Positions 41,856-53,197 of a DNA stretch of 64,000 nt are shown piece after piece (positions within the stretch are counted from its first letter, which is position 1; every line of letters starts with the position of its first letter). Under the pieces are notes generated by a model, which worked only from the letters and a program-made list of their open reading frames with translations, was not told where the DNA came from and ran no database searches. This DNA comes from Myxococcus sp. CA023 (GTDB taxonomy: Bacteria > Myxococcota > Myxococcia > Myxococcales > Myxococcaceae), in assembly GCF_010998615.1 (NCBI RefSeq), contig NZ_JAAEAH010000038.1, forward strand, positions 1 through 64,000. The letters run 5' to 3'. The position numbers and the translations under genes were made by a program.

Positions 41856-43870
41856 GGGATTTCAAGGCGGCGCGGGCTCCCGAGCCCAACGCGAAGTGGC
41901 TGAAGCTGCGGGTCCGGCTGCTGTTCGGGCTGTTCCTGATGCTGCTCGGCGTCGCCTTTGGTCGTGCAGTGCAGCTCCAGGTCTTCGAGCAGGAGAAGCT
42001 GCGCGGCATGGCGCAGGACCAGTACGTTCGGCACATCGAGATTCCGGCCCGCCGCGGCGACATCTTCGACCGGCGCGGCACGCCGCTGGCCCAGAGCGTG
42101 GAGGTGGACTCCATCTGGGTGGACCCCTCCATGTTGCCCGACGTGAAGGCCGCGTCCCGGGCGCTGGCCAAGGCGCTGAAGCTGGACCCGGACGAGCTGG
42201 GCGCGCGCCTGGCCCGGGCCAGGCGCTTCGCCTGGGTGAAGCGCCAGGCCAAGCCCGCAGAGGTCGCCGCGGTGAAGGCGCTGGCGCTGCCGGGCATGGG
42301 CTTCTCCAAGGAGCCCAAGCGCTTCTACCCCCAGCGCGAGCTGGGCGCCCACGTGGTGGGCACGGTGGGCATGGACGGCCGCGGCCTGGAGGGCCTGGAG
42401 CTGGCCTTCCAGGACGAGCTGTCCGGGCAGAACTCCTCCACGTCCGGCTTCCGTGACGCCAAGGGCCGCAAGCTGCTGGTGCAGGGCGCGTTGGATCCGC
42501 TCCAGCGCCAGGGCGCCGCCGTCACCCTCACGTTGGACCGCCACCTCCAGTACGTCGCGGAGAAGGCGCTCAGCCGCGCGGTGGAGGACGCCAAGGCCGT
42601 GGCCGGCATGGCGGTGGTGTTGGATCCGCGCACGGGCGAGCTGCTCGCCGTCGCCAACCACCCGCGCTTCAACCCCAATACGCCGGAGTCCAGCTCGCGC
42701 TCGGGCATGCGCAACCGCGCCGCCCTGGACACCTTCGAGCCGGGCTCCACGCTGAAGGCCTTCGTGGTGGCCGCGGCGATGGAAGAGAAGGCCATCACCG
42801 CCGACAGCCTCTTCTTCTGTGAGAACGGCGCCTGGCGGGTGGGCCGCCACACCATCAACGACACCCATTCCTACGGCTGGCTCACCCCGCAGGTCATCCT
42901 CCAGAAGTCCTCCAACATCTGCATGGCGAAGATTGCCCAGGCCATGGGACGGGAGAAGTTCGTGAAGGGCTACCAGGCCTTCGGCTTCGCCGAGCGCACC
43001 GGCCTGTCCCTGCCCGGCGAGGGGCGCGGCGTCCTGCCGTTCCCGAAGGCGGAAGTCTCCCTGGCCACCCAGTCCTTCGGACAGGGGATGACGGCCACGG
43101 CGGTGCAGATTGCGGCCGCCTATGGTGCGCTGGCCAACGATGGGGTGCTGATGCGGCCCTATCTGGTGTCGAAGGTGGTGGACCCGGACGGTGTCGTTCT
43201 GCTGGAAAACCGTCCCACGGAGCTGCGCAGGGCGGTTTCCGCGAAGGTGGCCCGGCAGGTCGTGGGCATGCTCGAAAGCGTGGTGGCCAAGGGAGGGACG
43301 GCCCTCAAGGCCGCCATGGAGGACTACCGGGTGGCCGGAAAGACGGGCACCGCGCAGAAGGCAGACCCGGTGGCGCGGGGGTATTCGGACAAGCGGATCG
43401 CCTCCTTTGTTGGGGTGGTACCGGCCGAGTCTCCGCGAGCAGTGATTCTTGTCGTAGTGGACGAACCCAAGACGGACGTATACGGGGGGACCGTGGCTGC
43501 CCCTGCTTTCAAGGAGATTGCGACCGCCGCCATGGCTCACCTGGCCGTGCCCCCGTCCCGGACGGTGGCACCCGAGGTGGCCGTGGCCGCCGAGTCCCCC
43601 GCGCCTGCCGCGGCGAAGCCGGGGGCGAATGCCTCCGGCGCCGCCCGGACGGCACTGGCGGACGCGGTGACGGAGACCCCTGAACCCGGCACGGTGCGTG
43701 TGCCGGACCTTCAGGGAGAAGTAGGACGTGAGGCCGTGGTGAAGCTGCTCGCCGCGGCGCTGGAGCCACAGGTATTGGGCAGTGGACGCGTGGTATCTCA
43801 AACCCCCGCCGCCGGTTCACTGGTGGAGAAGGGGGCCCGGGTGACGCTGGAGCTCGCCGCGCGGCAATAA
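41852..43870 (+). CDS. ftsI: Septal peptidoglycan transpeptidase FtsI (PBP3) with a PASTA domain
   Basis: 672 residues from GTG 41852. One N-terminal transmembrane helix, then the class B dimerisation domain (IPARRGDIFDRRGTPLAQSV). The transpeptidase domain has S299-T-L-K (catalytic Ser), S353-S-N and K497-T-G. After a ~60-residue Ala/Pro linker the C-terminus (~615-672) is one PASTA domain (VRVPDLQGEVGREAVVKLLA ... VVSQTPAAGSLVEKGARVTL). It cross-links septal wall and pairs with FtsW. PASTA is common in Gram-positive PBPs and unusual in enterobacterial FtsI; here it may sense uncross-linked wall. Confidence 0.95.
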   Translation: MRDFKAARAPEPNAKWLKLRVRLLFGLFLMLLGVAFGRAVQLQVFEQEKLRGMAQDQYVRHIEIPARRGDIFDRRGTPLAQSVEVDSIWVDPSMLPDVKAASRALAKALKLDPDELGARLARARRFAWVKRQAKPAEVAAVKALALPGMGFSKEPKRFYPQRELGAHVVGTVGMDGRGLEGLELAFQDELSGQNSSTSGFRDAKGRKLLVQGALDPLQRQGAAVTLTLDRHLQYVAEKALSRAVEDAKAVAGMAVVLDPRTGELLAVANHPRFNPNTPESSSRSGMRNRAALDTFEPGSTLKAFVVAAAMEEKAITADSLFFCENGAWRVGRHTINDTHSYGWLTPQVILQKSSNICMAKIAQAMGREKFVKGYQAFGFAERTGLSLPGEGRGVLPFPKAEVSLATQSFGQGMTATAVQIAAAYGALANDGVLMRPYLVSKVVDPDGVVLLENRPTELRRAVSAKVARQVVGMLESVVAKGGTALKAAMEDYRVAGKTGTAQKADPVARGYSDKRIASFVGVVPAESPRAVILVVVDEPKTDVYGGTVAAPAFKEIATAAMAHLAVPPSRTVAPEVAVAAESPAPAAAKPGANASGAARTALADAVTETPEPGTVRVPDLQGEVGREAVVKLLAAALEPQVLGSGRVVSQTPAAGSLVEKGARVTLELAARQ

Positions 43871-43921
43871 GGCCGCGTCCGCTCCAGGCCCCGCTCTTGC
43901 AATGCGTGTGAAGGGGAAGAG

Positions 43922-45445
43922 ATGAAGCTGACGGATGTCCTCGCAGGATGTGGTGCCGAGCAGACCTCGGGCGGCCGTTCCGCGGTTGACGTCACCGGTG
44001 TGACGCAGGACTCGCGGCGCGTGAAGCCGGGAGACCTGTTCGTCGCCATTCCTGGCACAAAGGAGGATGGGGCCCAGTTCATCGGTGAGGCCGTGTCCCG
44101 TGGCGCCGTGGCGGTGGTGTCGGAGAAGCCGGTGCCGTCCTCTCAGGTGCCCTTCTTCAAGGTGAGCAGCGCTCGCAAGGCGCTGGCACTCATCGCGGCC
44201 AACTTCTACGGCCGCCCGGCGGACCAGCTGACGTTGCTGGGCATCACCGGTACGAACGGGAAGACGACCACCAGCTACCTGCTGGAGGCCATGAGCACCG
44301 CGGCGTACGCGTCCACCGGTGTCATCGGGACGCTGGGCTACAAGTTCGCTGGCCGCACGGTGGAGTGCGCCAACACCACGCCGGATCCGCTGGAGCTGCA
44401 CCGCATCCTCCGGGAGATGGTGGAGGCGGGCGTGGAGACGGTCATCATGGAGGTGTCCAGCCATGCGCTCGCGCAGGAGCGCGTGCACGGGCTGACCTTC
44501 AAGGCCGCGGGCTTCTCCAACCTGAGCCGCGACCACCTCGACTACCACAAGGACATGGAGGACTACTTCCAGGCCAAGCGGAAGCTCTTCGCGGAGAACC
44601 TGTCCGCCACGGGCGTGGCGGTGGTGAACGGCGACGACACCTACGCCAGCCGCATCTACAACGAGCAGCGCGGCCAGAAGCGCATGGCGTGGAAGTTCAG
44701 CCGTCAGGGCTCCGGGGAGATTTCCGCGGCCGACGTGAGCTTCTCGCTCCAGGGCATCAAGGGCGTGCTGAAGACGCCCGCTGGTGACATCCCGCTCAAG
44801 AGCAAGCTCCTGGGGCCCCACAACCTGGAGAACATCCTCCTGGCGGTGGGCATTGGCCTGGGCGCGGGCTTCGCGCGGCGCGACGTGCAGGAAGGCATCG
44901 AGCGGATGATGCCGGTGGCCGGCCGCATGGAGCGCGTGGAGAACTACGGTCCGTCTGGCGCCCCCGCGGTGCTGGTGGACTACGCGCACACGGATGACGC
45001 GCTCAAGCGCTCCATCGAGGCGGCGCGCTCGCTGGCCAAGGGCCGCGTCATCGCGGTGTTCGGCTGCGGCGGGGACCGCGACAAGGGCAAGCGTCCGCTG
45101 ATGGGCGCGGTGGCCGGTGAGGGCGCCGACCTGGCCGTCATCACCAGCGACAACCCCCGCACCGAGGACCCGGAGGAGATCATCTCGCAGGTGACCGCGG
45201 GCATCGAGAAGAGCGGCCTGCGCCGCATCTCCGCCGGCAAGGCGAAGAGCGGTGAGAAGGGCTACCTGGTCGACGCGGACCGCCGCGCGGCCATCGAGCA
45301 GGCCATCAGCCTGGCGTCCGCGGACGACGTCGTCCTCATCGCGGGCAAGGGCCACGAGACGTACCAGCAGGTCGGCGAGGAGAAGCTCGTGTTCGACGAC
45401 CGGCAGGTGGCCGCGAAGGCGCTGGCCAACCGCACCGCTGGCTGA
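43922..45445 (+). CDS. murE: UDP-MurNAc-L-Ala-D-Glu:meso-DAP ligase MurE
   Basis: 507 residues. Mur ligase order: N-terminal UMP-binding domain (TQDSRRVKPGDLFVAIPGTK), central ATPase (LLGITGTNGKTTTSYLLEAM) and C-terminal domain. The third-residue selectivity motif is D410-N-P-R413, the meso-diaminopimelate signature, so the cell wall should be DAP-type. It adds DAP to the UDP-MurNAc-dipeptide in the cytoplasm. It is separated from ftsI by 51 bp with GGGGAAGAG before the ATG. Confidence 0.96.
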   Translation: MKLTDVLAGCGAEQTSGGRSAVDVTGVTQDSRRVKPGDLFVAIPGTKEDGAQFIGEAVSRGAVAVVSEKPVPSSQVPFFKVSSARKALALIAANFYGRPADQLTLLGITGTNGKTTTSYLLEAMSTAAYASTGVIGTLGYKFAGRTVECANTTPDPLELHRILREMVEAGVETVIMEVSSHALAQERVHGLTFKAAGFSNLSRDHLDYHKDMEDYFQAKRKLFAENLSATGVAVVNGDDTYASRIYNEQRGQKRMAWKFSRQGSGEISAADVSFSLQGIKGVLKTPAGDIPLKSKLLGPHNLENILLAVGIGLGAGFARRDVQEGIERMMPVAGRMERVENYGPSGAPAVLVDYAHTDDALKRSIEAARSLAKGRVIAVFGCGGDRDKGKRPLMGAVAGEGADLAVITSDNPRTEDPEEIISQVTAGIEKSGLRRISAGKAKSGEKGYLVDADRRAAIEQAISLASADDVVLIAGKGHETYQQVGEEKLVFDDRQVAAKALANRTAG

Positions 45446-45493
45446 GCCCGAGCCTCCCAAGCCCCGTCGACCCGCCCGCCCATCTCTCACACC

Positions 45494-46894
45494 ATGGCAG
45501 CTTCCTTCAGCGACGAAGAGGTGGTGCAGGCGACCGGGGCGACCCGGCGTGGCGGCCCGGCCCCGGCCGCCTACGCTACCGTCTGTACCGACACGCGGGC
45601 ACTCACCCCCGGGTGCCTCTTCGTGGCCCTGGTGGGTGAGCGCTTCGACGCCCACGCTTTCGTGGACGCCGCGGCGAAGGGCGGGGCGGCTGGCGCGGTG
45701 GTGGCACGCGGGCGCCCGTTGCCCGCGCTGCCCGACGGGCTGACGCTCTATGAAGTGGATGACACCCTGCGTGCCCTGGGCGCGCTGGGACGGCACCACC
45801 GTCAGCGCTTCCGGATTCCGGTGTGCGCGGTGGGTGGCTCCAACGGGAAGACGACCACCAAGGAGATGGTGGGCGCCATCCTGGCCACGCGCGGGCCGGC
45901 GCTGAAGACCGAGGGCAACCTCAACAACGAGATTGGCGTCCCGCTGACGCTCTTCCGGCTGGAGCCGCGCCACGTCGCGGCGGTCATCGAAGTGGGGATG
46001 AACCAGCCGGGGGAAATCGAGCGGCTGGCGCGCGTCGTCCAGCCGGACGCGGGCGTCATCACGGTGGTCCAGCCCGAGCACCTGGAAGGGCTGGGCAGCA
46101 TCGAGGGCGTGGCGGCGGCGGAGGGTGAGCTGTTCCAGGAGATGGGACACGGCACCACCATCGTGGTGAACGTGGACGACGCGCTCATCCCCGCGCAGGC
46201 GGAGCGCAGCGGAGCGCAGCGGCTGACGTTCGGCCGGGCGGAGCACGCGGACGTGCGGCTCGCGGACGTGAAGACGCTGGGCCGCGAGGGCATGGTGGCC
46301 ACGGTGCGGCACCTGGGCCGCGAGTGGCCGGTGCGGCTGCACTTCGTGGGGCCACACAACGCGCAGAACGCGACGGCGGCCTTCGCGGTGGCGCTGGCGC
46401 TGGGCTACACGCCGGAGGAGTGCGTGCGCGGCCTGGAGTCGGCGCGGCCGTACTCGCGGCGCCTCAACGTGGTGGACGGGCAGCACGGCGTGACGGTCAT
46501 CGACGACTGCTACAACGCCAACCCGGCCTCCATGGGCGCCGCGCTGGAGACGCTGGGCACGCTGGTGCCCGCGAGTGGCCGGGCCGTGGTGGTGCTGGGG
46601 GACATGCTGGAGCTGGGGCCGGGCGAGCTCGAGGAGCACGCGCGCCTGGGTGGCCAGATTCCCTCGCACGCGGCGCTGGCGGCATTTTTCGGTCCCCGCT
46701 CCTTGAAGGGGTGGGAGGCCGCTTCCATGGGTGAATCCGCCGCCCACTTCACCGACGTGGAGCCGCTGATGGCGTGGTTGGCGCCGCGGCTTCGCGAAGG
46801 TGACGTGGTGCTGGTGAAGGGCAGCCGCGGCATGCGGCTGGAGCGGGTGGTGGCCGCCCTGACGGGCACGGCCGCCCCCGGAGGAAACCACTAG
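45494..46894 (+). CDS. murF: UDP-MurNAc-tripeptide:D-Ala-D-Ala ligase MurF
   Basis: 466 residues. Mur ligase with TVCTDTRALTPGCLFVALVG, the ATPase loop AVGGSNGKTTTKEMVGAILA, LKTEGNLNNEIGVPLTLFRL (the MurF-type GNLNNEIGVP signature) and DDCYNANPASMGAALETL in the C-terminal domain. It adds D-Ala-D-Ala, made by Ddl downstream. It ends with TAG whose last base begins the mraY GTG start. Confidence 0.96.
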   Translation: MAASFSDEEVVQATGATRRGGPAPAAYATVCTDTRALTPGCLFVALVGERFDAHAFVDAAAKGGAAGAVVARGRPLPALPDGLTLYEVDDTLRALGALGRHHRQRFRIPVCAVGGSNGKTTTKEMVGAILATRGPALKTEGNLNNEIGVPLTLFRLEPRHVAAVIEVGMNQPGEIERLARVVQPDAGVITVVQPEHLEGLGSIEGVAAAEGELFQEMGHGTTIVVNVDDALIPAQAERSGAQRLTFGRAEHADVRLADVKTLGREGMVATVRHLGREWPVRLHFVGPHNAQNATAAFAVALALGYTPEECVRGLESARPYSRRLNVVDGQHGVTVIDDCYNANPASMGAALETLGTLVPASGRAVVVLGDMLELGPGELEEHARLGGQIPSHAALAAFFGPRSLKGWEAASMGESAAHFTDVEPLMAWLAPRLREGDVVLVKGSRGMRLERVVAALTGTAAPGGNH

Positions 46895-48072
46895 TGCTGT
46901 ACCTCCTCTACGAGGTCATCCAGAACTCCGAGGCGGGGCGCGTTCTCAACTTCCTGCGCTACCCCACCTTCCGCATCATCGCCGCGGGCGTCTTCGCGCT
47001 CCTCCTGGGCATGCTCATCGGGCCCAAGCTCATCGCCCGGCTGCGGCTGAAGCAGCACGGGCAGAGCAACGTGCGCGAGGACACGCCGGACTCGCACCAG
47101 AAGAAGAAGGGCACGCCCACCATGGGCGGCGCGCTCATCCTGCTGTGCATCGCGGCGGGCACGCTGCTGTTCGCGGACCTGAAGAGCCGCGCCGTCTGGG
47201 TGATGCTGCTGCTGACGCTGGGCTACGGCTTCATCGGCTTCCTGGATGACTGGCTCAAGCTGTCCAAGCGCAACTCCAAGGGCCTGGCCGGGCGCAAGAA
47301 GATGGTGCTGCAGACCTTCTTCTTCCTCGTCGCCGTGTTCGGTCTGCTGACGACGTGGACGCTGCCGGACGGCTCCTTCGGGCCCACGCTGCTCATCAAC
47401 ACCAAGCTGACGCTGCCCTTCATCCCCACGCGCTGGTTCAACCCGGACCTGGGCTGGTTCTACGTCTTCTTCGCGTGGATTGTCGTCGTGGGCACGTCCA
47501 ACGCGGTGAACCTCACGGACGGCCTGGACGGTCTGGCCATCGTCCCCACCATCGTGTCCGCCATCACCTTCGCGGTGCTCTGCTACGTGGCGGGCACCAC
47601 GCTGAGCATCGCGGACGCGGAGGTGGTGGGCGGCGTGTCGAAGCTGGTGGCCACGCCGCTGTACCAGTACCTGGGCGTCCTCCAGGTGCCGGGCGGCGCG
47701 GAGCTGGCGGTGTTCTGCGCGGCCATCGTCGGCGCGGGCATCTCGTTCCTGTGGTTCAACACCTACCCGGCCTCCGTCTTCATGGGCGACATCGGCTCGC
47801 TGGCCCTGGGCGGCGCGCTGGGCGGGCTGGCGATGCTGTCCAAGAACGAGGTGGTGTCCGCCATCATCCACGGCATCTTCTTCGCCGAAATCCTGAGCGT
47901 GATGATTCAAGTCACCTCCTTCAAGATGACGGGCAAGCGCGTCTTCAAGATGGCGCCGGTGCACCATCACTTCGAGCTCAAAGGAATGGCCGAGCCGAAG
48001 ATCATCGTCCGTTTCTGGATCGTCTCCATCCTCTGTGGTGGCGTGGCGCTCCTGTCCCTGAAGCTCCGCTGA
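46894..48072 (+). CDS. mraY: Phospho-MurNAc-pentapeptide translocase MraY
   Basis: 392 residues from GTG 46894. About ten transmembrane helices and the catalytic signatures KKKGTPTMGGALIL, GFLDDWLKLSKRNSKGL, NAVNLTDGLDGLAIVP and APVHHHFELKGMAEPKIIVR. It makes lipid I from UDP-MurNAc-pentapeptide and undecaprenyl phosphate. It is slightly longer than E. coli MraY owing to an added stretch around residues 190-200 and 240-265. Confidence 0.97.
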   Translation: MLYLLYEVIQNSEAGRVLNFLRYPTFRIIAAGVFALLLGMLIGPKLIARLRLKQHGQSNVREDTPDSHQKKKGTPTMGGALILLCIAAGTLLFADLKSRAVWVMLLLTLGYGFIGFLDDWLKLSKRNSKGLAGRKKMVLQTFFFLVAVFGLLTTWTLPDGSFGPTLLINTKLTLPFIPTRWFNPDLGWFYVFFAWIVVVGTSNAVNLTDGLDGLAIVPTIVSAITFAVLCYVAGTTLSIADAEVVGGVSKLVATPLYQYLGVLQVPGGAELAVFCAAIVGAGISFLWFNTYPASVFMGDIGSLALGGALGGLAMLSKNEVVSAIIHGIFFAEILSVMIQVTSFKMTGKRVFKMAPVHHHFELKGMAEPKIIVRFWIVSILCGGVALLSLKLR

Positions 48073-48091
48073 ACCCGGAGGTGGCACGGCC

Positions 48092-49459
48092 ATGACGTTG
48101 GCGCTGTCGGGTCAGAAGGTGCTGGTGTTCGGGCTCGCGAAGAGCGGCGTGGCCGCGCTGCGCCTGCTGCGTCAACAGGGCGCGGACGTCACGGCGCTGG
48201 ACGCGCGTGGCGAGGACGCGCTGGGCGCGGTGGCCCACGAGGTGAAGGCGCTGGGTGCCACGCTGGTGTCCGGACCCACGCCGCCGGGGGTGCTCGCGTC
48301 GCAGGACCTGGTGGTGGTGAGCCCGGGCGTGCCGCTGGCGCTGCCGGAAATCCAGGCCGCGCGCGCGGCGGGTGTGGCGGTGTGGGGCGAGGTCGAACTG
48401 GCGGGCCGGCTGCTGTCCGGCGTGCCGCTGTTCGGCATCACCGGCACCAACGGCAAGAGCACCACCACGGCGCTCACGGGCACGCTCTTCGCCAGCGGTG
48501 GCAAGCGCACCTTCGTGGGTGGAAACCTGGGCCGGCCCTTCAGCGAGGCGGCCATGTCCCCGGACGACTGGGACGCGCTGGTGGTGGAGCTGTCCAGCTA
48601 CCAGTTGGAGGGCATCCGCACGCTGCGCCCCCGGGGCGCGGCCATCCTCAACCTGACGCCGGACCACATCGACCGGTACCCCAGCCACGCGGCGTACGGC
48701 GAGGCGAAGGCGCGCATCTTCCAGCAGCAGCAGGCCGGTGACTTCGCGGTGGTCAACGCGGACGACGCGGACGTGCTGGGCCTGGCTCGCGCCGCGAAGG
48801 CGCCGGTCTACGGCTTCAGCCTTACGGGCAAGCCGGTGGCGGACGCCCCGGCGCTGGCGGGCCTGGCCGTGGCGGAGCCGGGCGGCTTCCGGCTGGCCTT
48901 CCTGGGGGAGCACTACACGCTGACGAACCGCGCGCTGCGCGGCGCCCACAACGCGCAGAACGCGATGGCGGCAGCACTGCTGGCGCGCCTGGGCGGCGTC
49001 ACTTCGGGCGAAGTGCAGGCGGGGCTGGACGGCTACCCGGGCCTGCCGCACCGGCTGGAGAGCGTGCGCGTGCTGGATGGCGTCGAGTGGGTGAATGACT
49101 CGAAGGCCACCAACGTGGATTCGGTGCTGGTGGCGCTGCGCGCGTTTTCCAGCGGCGTGTGGCTGATTGCCGGCGGCAAGGGCAAGGGCGCGCCGTACGC
49201 GCCCATGGTGGAGGCGGGGCAGGGCAAGGTGAAGGGCGTGCTCACCATCGGCGACGACGCGGACACGCTGGCCCGGGCCTATGCCGGCGCGGTGCAGGTC
49301 CACGCGTGCGGCACCCTGGCCCAGGCGGTGGCGCGGGCGCGGGAGTTGGCGGAGCGGGGTGACAAGGTGCTGCTGTCGCCCGCGTGCGCATCCTTCGATC
49401 AGTTCAAGAACTTCGAGGACCGGGGCGATTCGTTCAAGCGCCTGGTGGAGGCGCTGTGA
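48092..49459 (+). CDS. murD: UDP-MurNAc-L-Ala:D-Glu ligase MurD
   Basis: 455 residues with GGAGG upstream. N-terminal Rossmann domain (VLVFGLAKSGVAALRLLRQQ), ATPase loop FGITGTNGKSTTTALTGTL, NLTPDHIDRYPSHAAYGEAK, and the C-terminal VNDSKATNVDSVLVALRAF with LIAGGKGKG. It adds D-glutamate in the second Mur ligase step. It starts 19 bp after mraY. Confidence 0.96.
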   Translation: MTLALSGQKVLVFGLAKSGVAALRLLRQQGADVTALDARGEDALGAVAHEVKALGATLVSGPTPPGVLASQDLVVVSPGVPLALPEIQAARAAGVAVWGEVELAGRLLSGVPLFGITGTNGKSTTTALTGTLFASGGKRTFVGGNLGRPFSEAAMSPDDWDALVVELSSYQLEGIRTLRPRGAAILNLTPDHIDRYPSHAAYGEAKARIFQQQQAGDFAVVNADDADVLGLARAAKAPVYGFSLTGKPVADAPALAGLAVAEPGGFRLAFLGEHYTLTNRALRGAHNAQNAMAAALLARLGGVTSGEVQAGLDGYPGLPHRLESVRVLDGVEWVNDSKATNVDSVLVALRAFSSGVWLIAGGKGKGAPYAPMVEAGQGKVKGVLTIGDDADTLARAYAGAVQVHACGTLAQAVARARELAERGDKVLLSPACASFDQFKNFEDRGDSFKRLVEAL

Positions 49460-49463
49460 CGGC

Positions 49464-50630
49464 ATGAAGAACCCTTCTCCTCCGTCCTCCTCCCTTGTGC
49501 GCTTCGACCCGGTGCTGCTTTGCGCGGTGCTCGGGCTCGTGAGCTTCGGGCTGGTGATGGTGTACTCGGCCAGCGCGGTGCTGGCGCAGGACAAGCAGGG
49601 CGACAGCCTCTACTTCCTCAAGCGTCAGCTCGTCGCCGCGGGCCTGGGGCTGGGCGCCATGGCCGTGGCCATGAAGGTCGGCTGGCGCCGGCTGGCGCGC
49701 TGGGCCTATCCGCTGCTGCTGGCGGCCATCGTCCTGTTGGTGCTGGTGAACATCCCCGGCATCGGCAGCACGGCGGGTGGCGCGCGGCGGTGGATCCGCC
49801 TGCCGGGCTTTGGTCTGCAGCCGGCGGAGGTGGCGAAGTTCGCCTGGGTCGTCTACCTGTCCTACTCGCTGGCGAAGAAGCGGGAGAAGGTGGCGAAGTT
49901 CTCCGTGGGCTTCGTTCCGCACCTCGCGCTGTGCGGCATCCTGGTGTTGCTTTGTATGATGCAGCCCGACTTCGGCAGCAGCGTGCTGCTGGTGTTCATG
50001 CTCTTCGTGCTGCTGTTCGCGGCGGGCGCGAAGCTGAGCTATCTGGTCGGCATGGTGCTGCTGGCGTTGCCCATGGCCTACGTGGCCATTGCCTCCAGTC
50101 CGTACCGCATGAAGCGCATCCTGGCCTTCATGGACCCGTGGGCGCACCGGCATGACGTGGGCTACCAGGTGGCCGAGTCGCTGATGTCCATCGGTTCGGG
50201 CGGCGTGGTCGGCCTGGGCCTGGGCGACGGACGGCAGAAGCTCTTCTTCCTGCCGGAAGCCCACACTGACTTCATCTTCTCCATCATCGCCGAGGAGACG
50301 GGCCTCATTGGCGTGGGCCTGCTGGTGGTGCTGTACGGCGTCGTGCTGTGGCGCGGCGTCCGGGCCAGCCTGGCGGCGGGGGAGACGTTCGGAACGTACC
50401 TGGGGCTGGGCATCAGCTCCATCATCGCGTTCCAGGCCGCGGTCAACATGTGCGTGGCCATGGGGTTGCTGCCGACGAAGGGGCTGACGCTGCCCTTCGT
50501 GTCGTACGGAGGTTCGTCACTGGTGGTGTTGATGGGTGCGGCTGGAGTGCTGTTGTCGTTGAGCGCGAACACCCAGGGGGCCGCGAGGCCCAGCCGGGTG
50601 GGAACCGACATGCGGGAGGTGGCGGCATGA
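49464..50630 (+). CDS. ftsW: Septal peptidoglycan polymerase FtsW (SEDS family)
   Basis: 388 residues from ATG 49464, four nt after murD. About ten helices, with the SEDS features LGLVSFGLVMVYSASAVLAQ, ARRWIRLPGFGLQPAEVAKF, the large loop with RMKRILAFMDPWAHRHDVGY, and VAMGLLPTKGLTLPFVSYGG. It polymerises glycan from lipid II and works with FtsI. The cytoplasmic tail is short. The stop overlaps the murG start. Confidence 0.95.
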   Translation: MKNPSPPSSSLVRFDPVLLCAVLGLVSFGLVMVYSASAVLAQDKQGDSLYFLKRQLVAAGLGLGAMAVAMKVGWRRLARWAYPLLLAAIVLLVLVNIPGIGSTAGGARRWIRLPGFGLQPAEVAKFAWVVYLSYSLAKKREKVAKFSVGFVPHLALCGILVLLCMMQPDFGSSVLLVFMLFVLLFAAGAKLSYLVGMVLLALPMAYVAIASSPYRMKRILAFMDPWAHRHDVGYQVAESLMSIGSGGVVGLGLGDGRQKLFFLPEAHTDFIFSIIAEETGLIGVGLLVVLYGVVLWRGVRASLAAGETFGTYLGLGISSIIAFQAAVNMCVAMGLLPTKGLTLPFVSYGGSSLVVLMGAAGVLLSLSANTQGAARPSRVGTDMREVAA

Positions 50631-51774
50631 TGAAGGTGCTCATCGCGGGTGGGGGCACGGGCGGACATCTCTTTCCGGGCATCGCCCTGGCGGAAGAGGT
50701 GGTGACACGGCATCACCGCAACGAGGTCGTCTTCGTGGGCACCGAGCGCGGCATCGAGTCGCGCGTGGTGCCAAAGGAAGGTTATCCGCTGGAGTTGGTG
50801 AAGGTGCAGGGCCTCAAGGGCAAGGGCTTCTTGTCCCTGCTCAAGGCGCTCTTCGCGCTGCCGCTGGCCTTCATCGAGTCCTTTCGCATCCTCGCCCGGC
50901 AGAAGCCGGACGTGGTGGTGGGCGTGGGTGGCTACGCCAGCGGGCCGGTGGTGCTGGCCGCGTGGCTGATGGGCATCCCCACCGCCATCCAGGAGCAGAA
51001 CGCGCTGCCCGGCTTCACCAACAAGGTGCTGGGCCGCATCGTGCGCGTCGTGTTCATCGCCTTCGAGGAGGCGCGCGCCTTCTTCCCGGAGAAGAAGGTC
51101 CAGCTCATCGGCAACCCCATCCGCCGCAAGCTGATGGACAACTACCTGCGCAGCCACGTCGCGCACGAGCGCTTCTCCGTGCTCGTCTTCGGCGGCAGCC
51201 TGGGCGCGCGGGGCATCAACCAGCGGATGACGGAAGCGCTGGACTCGCTGGGCGACCTGAAGGACAGCCTGCACTTCGTCCACCAGACGGGGAAGAACGA
51301 CCTGGAGTCGGTGCGCAAGGGCTACGCGGACAAGGGCTTCCAGGCGGAGGTGGTGGAGTTCATCGACGACATGTCCAGCGCCTATGCCCGCGCGGACCTC
51401 GTCGTATGTCGCGCCGGCGCGACGACCCTCGCGGAGCTGACCGTCTGTAAGAAGGCCAGCATCCTGATTCCCTTCCCGCACGCCACGGACGACCACCAGG
51501 CCGTCAACGCGCGGGCGTTGGTGGATGCTGGCGCGGCGCTGATGTTTCGCGAGTCGGAGCTCACCGGGGAGAAGCTGGCGCAGACGGTGCGTGAGCTGAA
51601 GAGCCACCCCGAGCGCCTCAAGAGCATGGAGAAGAAGGCGGGCCTGTTGGGCCGTCCCGAGGCCGCCAAGGAACTGGCGGACGTGTGCGTGGACCTGATG
51701 GTCCAGACGTGGGGCCCCAACGGCCGCGAGCGCACCCCCATCGAAGCCGAGAAGAAGGCCCCCAGGAGCCATTC

Positions 51775-51778
<4 letters not shown>
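50627..51778 (+). CDS. murG: UDP-GlcNAc:lipid I N-acetylglucosaminyltransferase MurG
   Basis: 383 residues from ATG 50627, with GGAGG upstream. GT28-type two-domain fold: [20 protein letters not shown] (lipid-facing Gly loop), [50 protein letters not shown], and [20 protein letters not shown] for UDP-GlcNAc. It makes lipid II at the inner face of the membrane. It overlaps ftsW (ATGA) and murC (GTGA). Confidence 0.96.
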
Positions 51779-53193
<1,415 letters not shown>

Positions 53194-53197
53194 CGCC

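Noticed and set aside
43817-46891. Minus-strand open frame of 1024 codons opposite murE-murF
   Set aside because: Shadow of two well-supported Mur ligases; the composition (His, Arg, Val, Gln) is typical of antisense GC-rich DNA.
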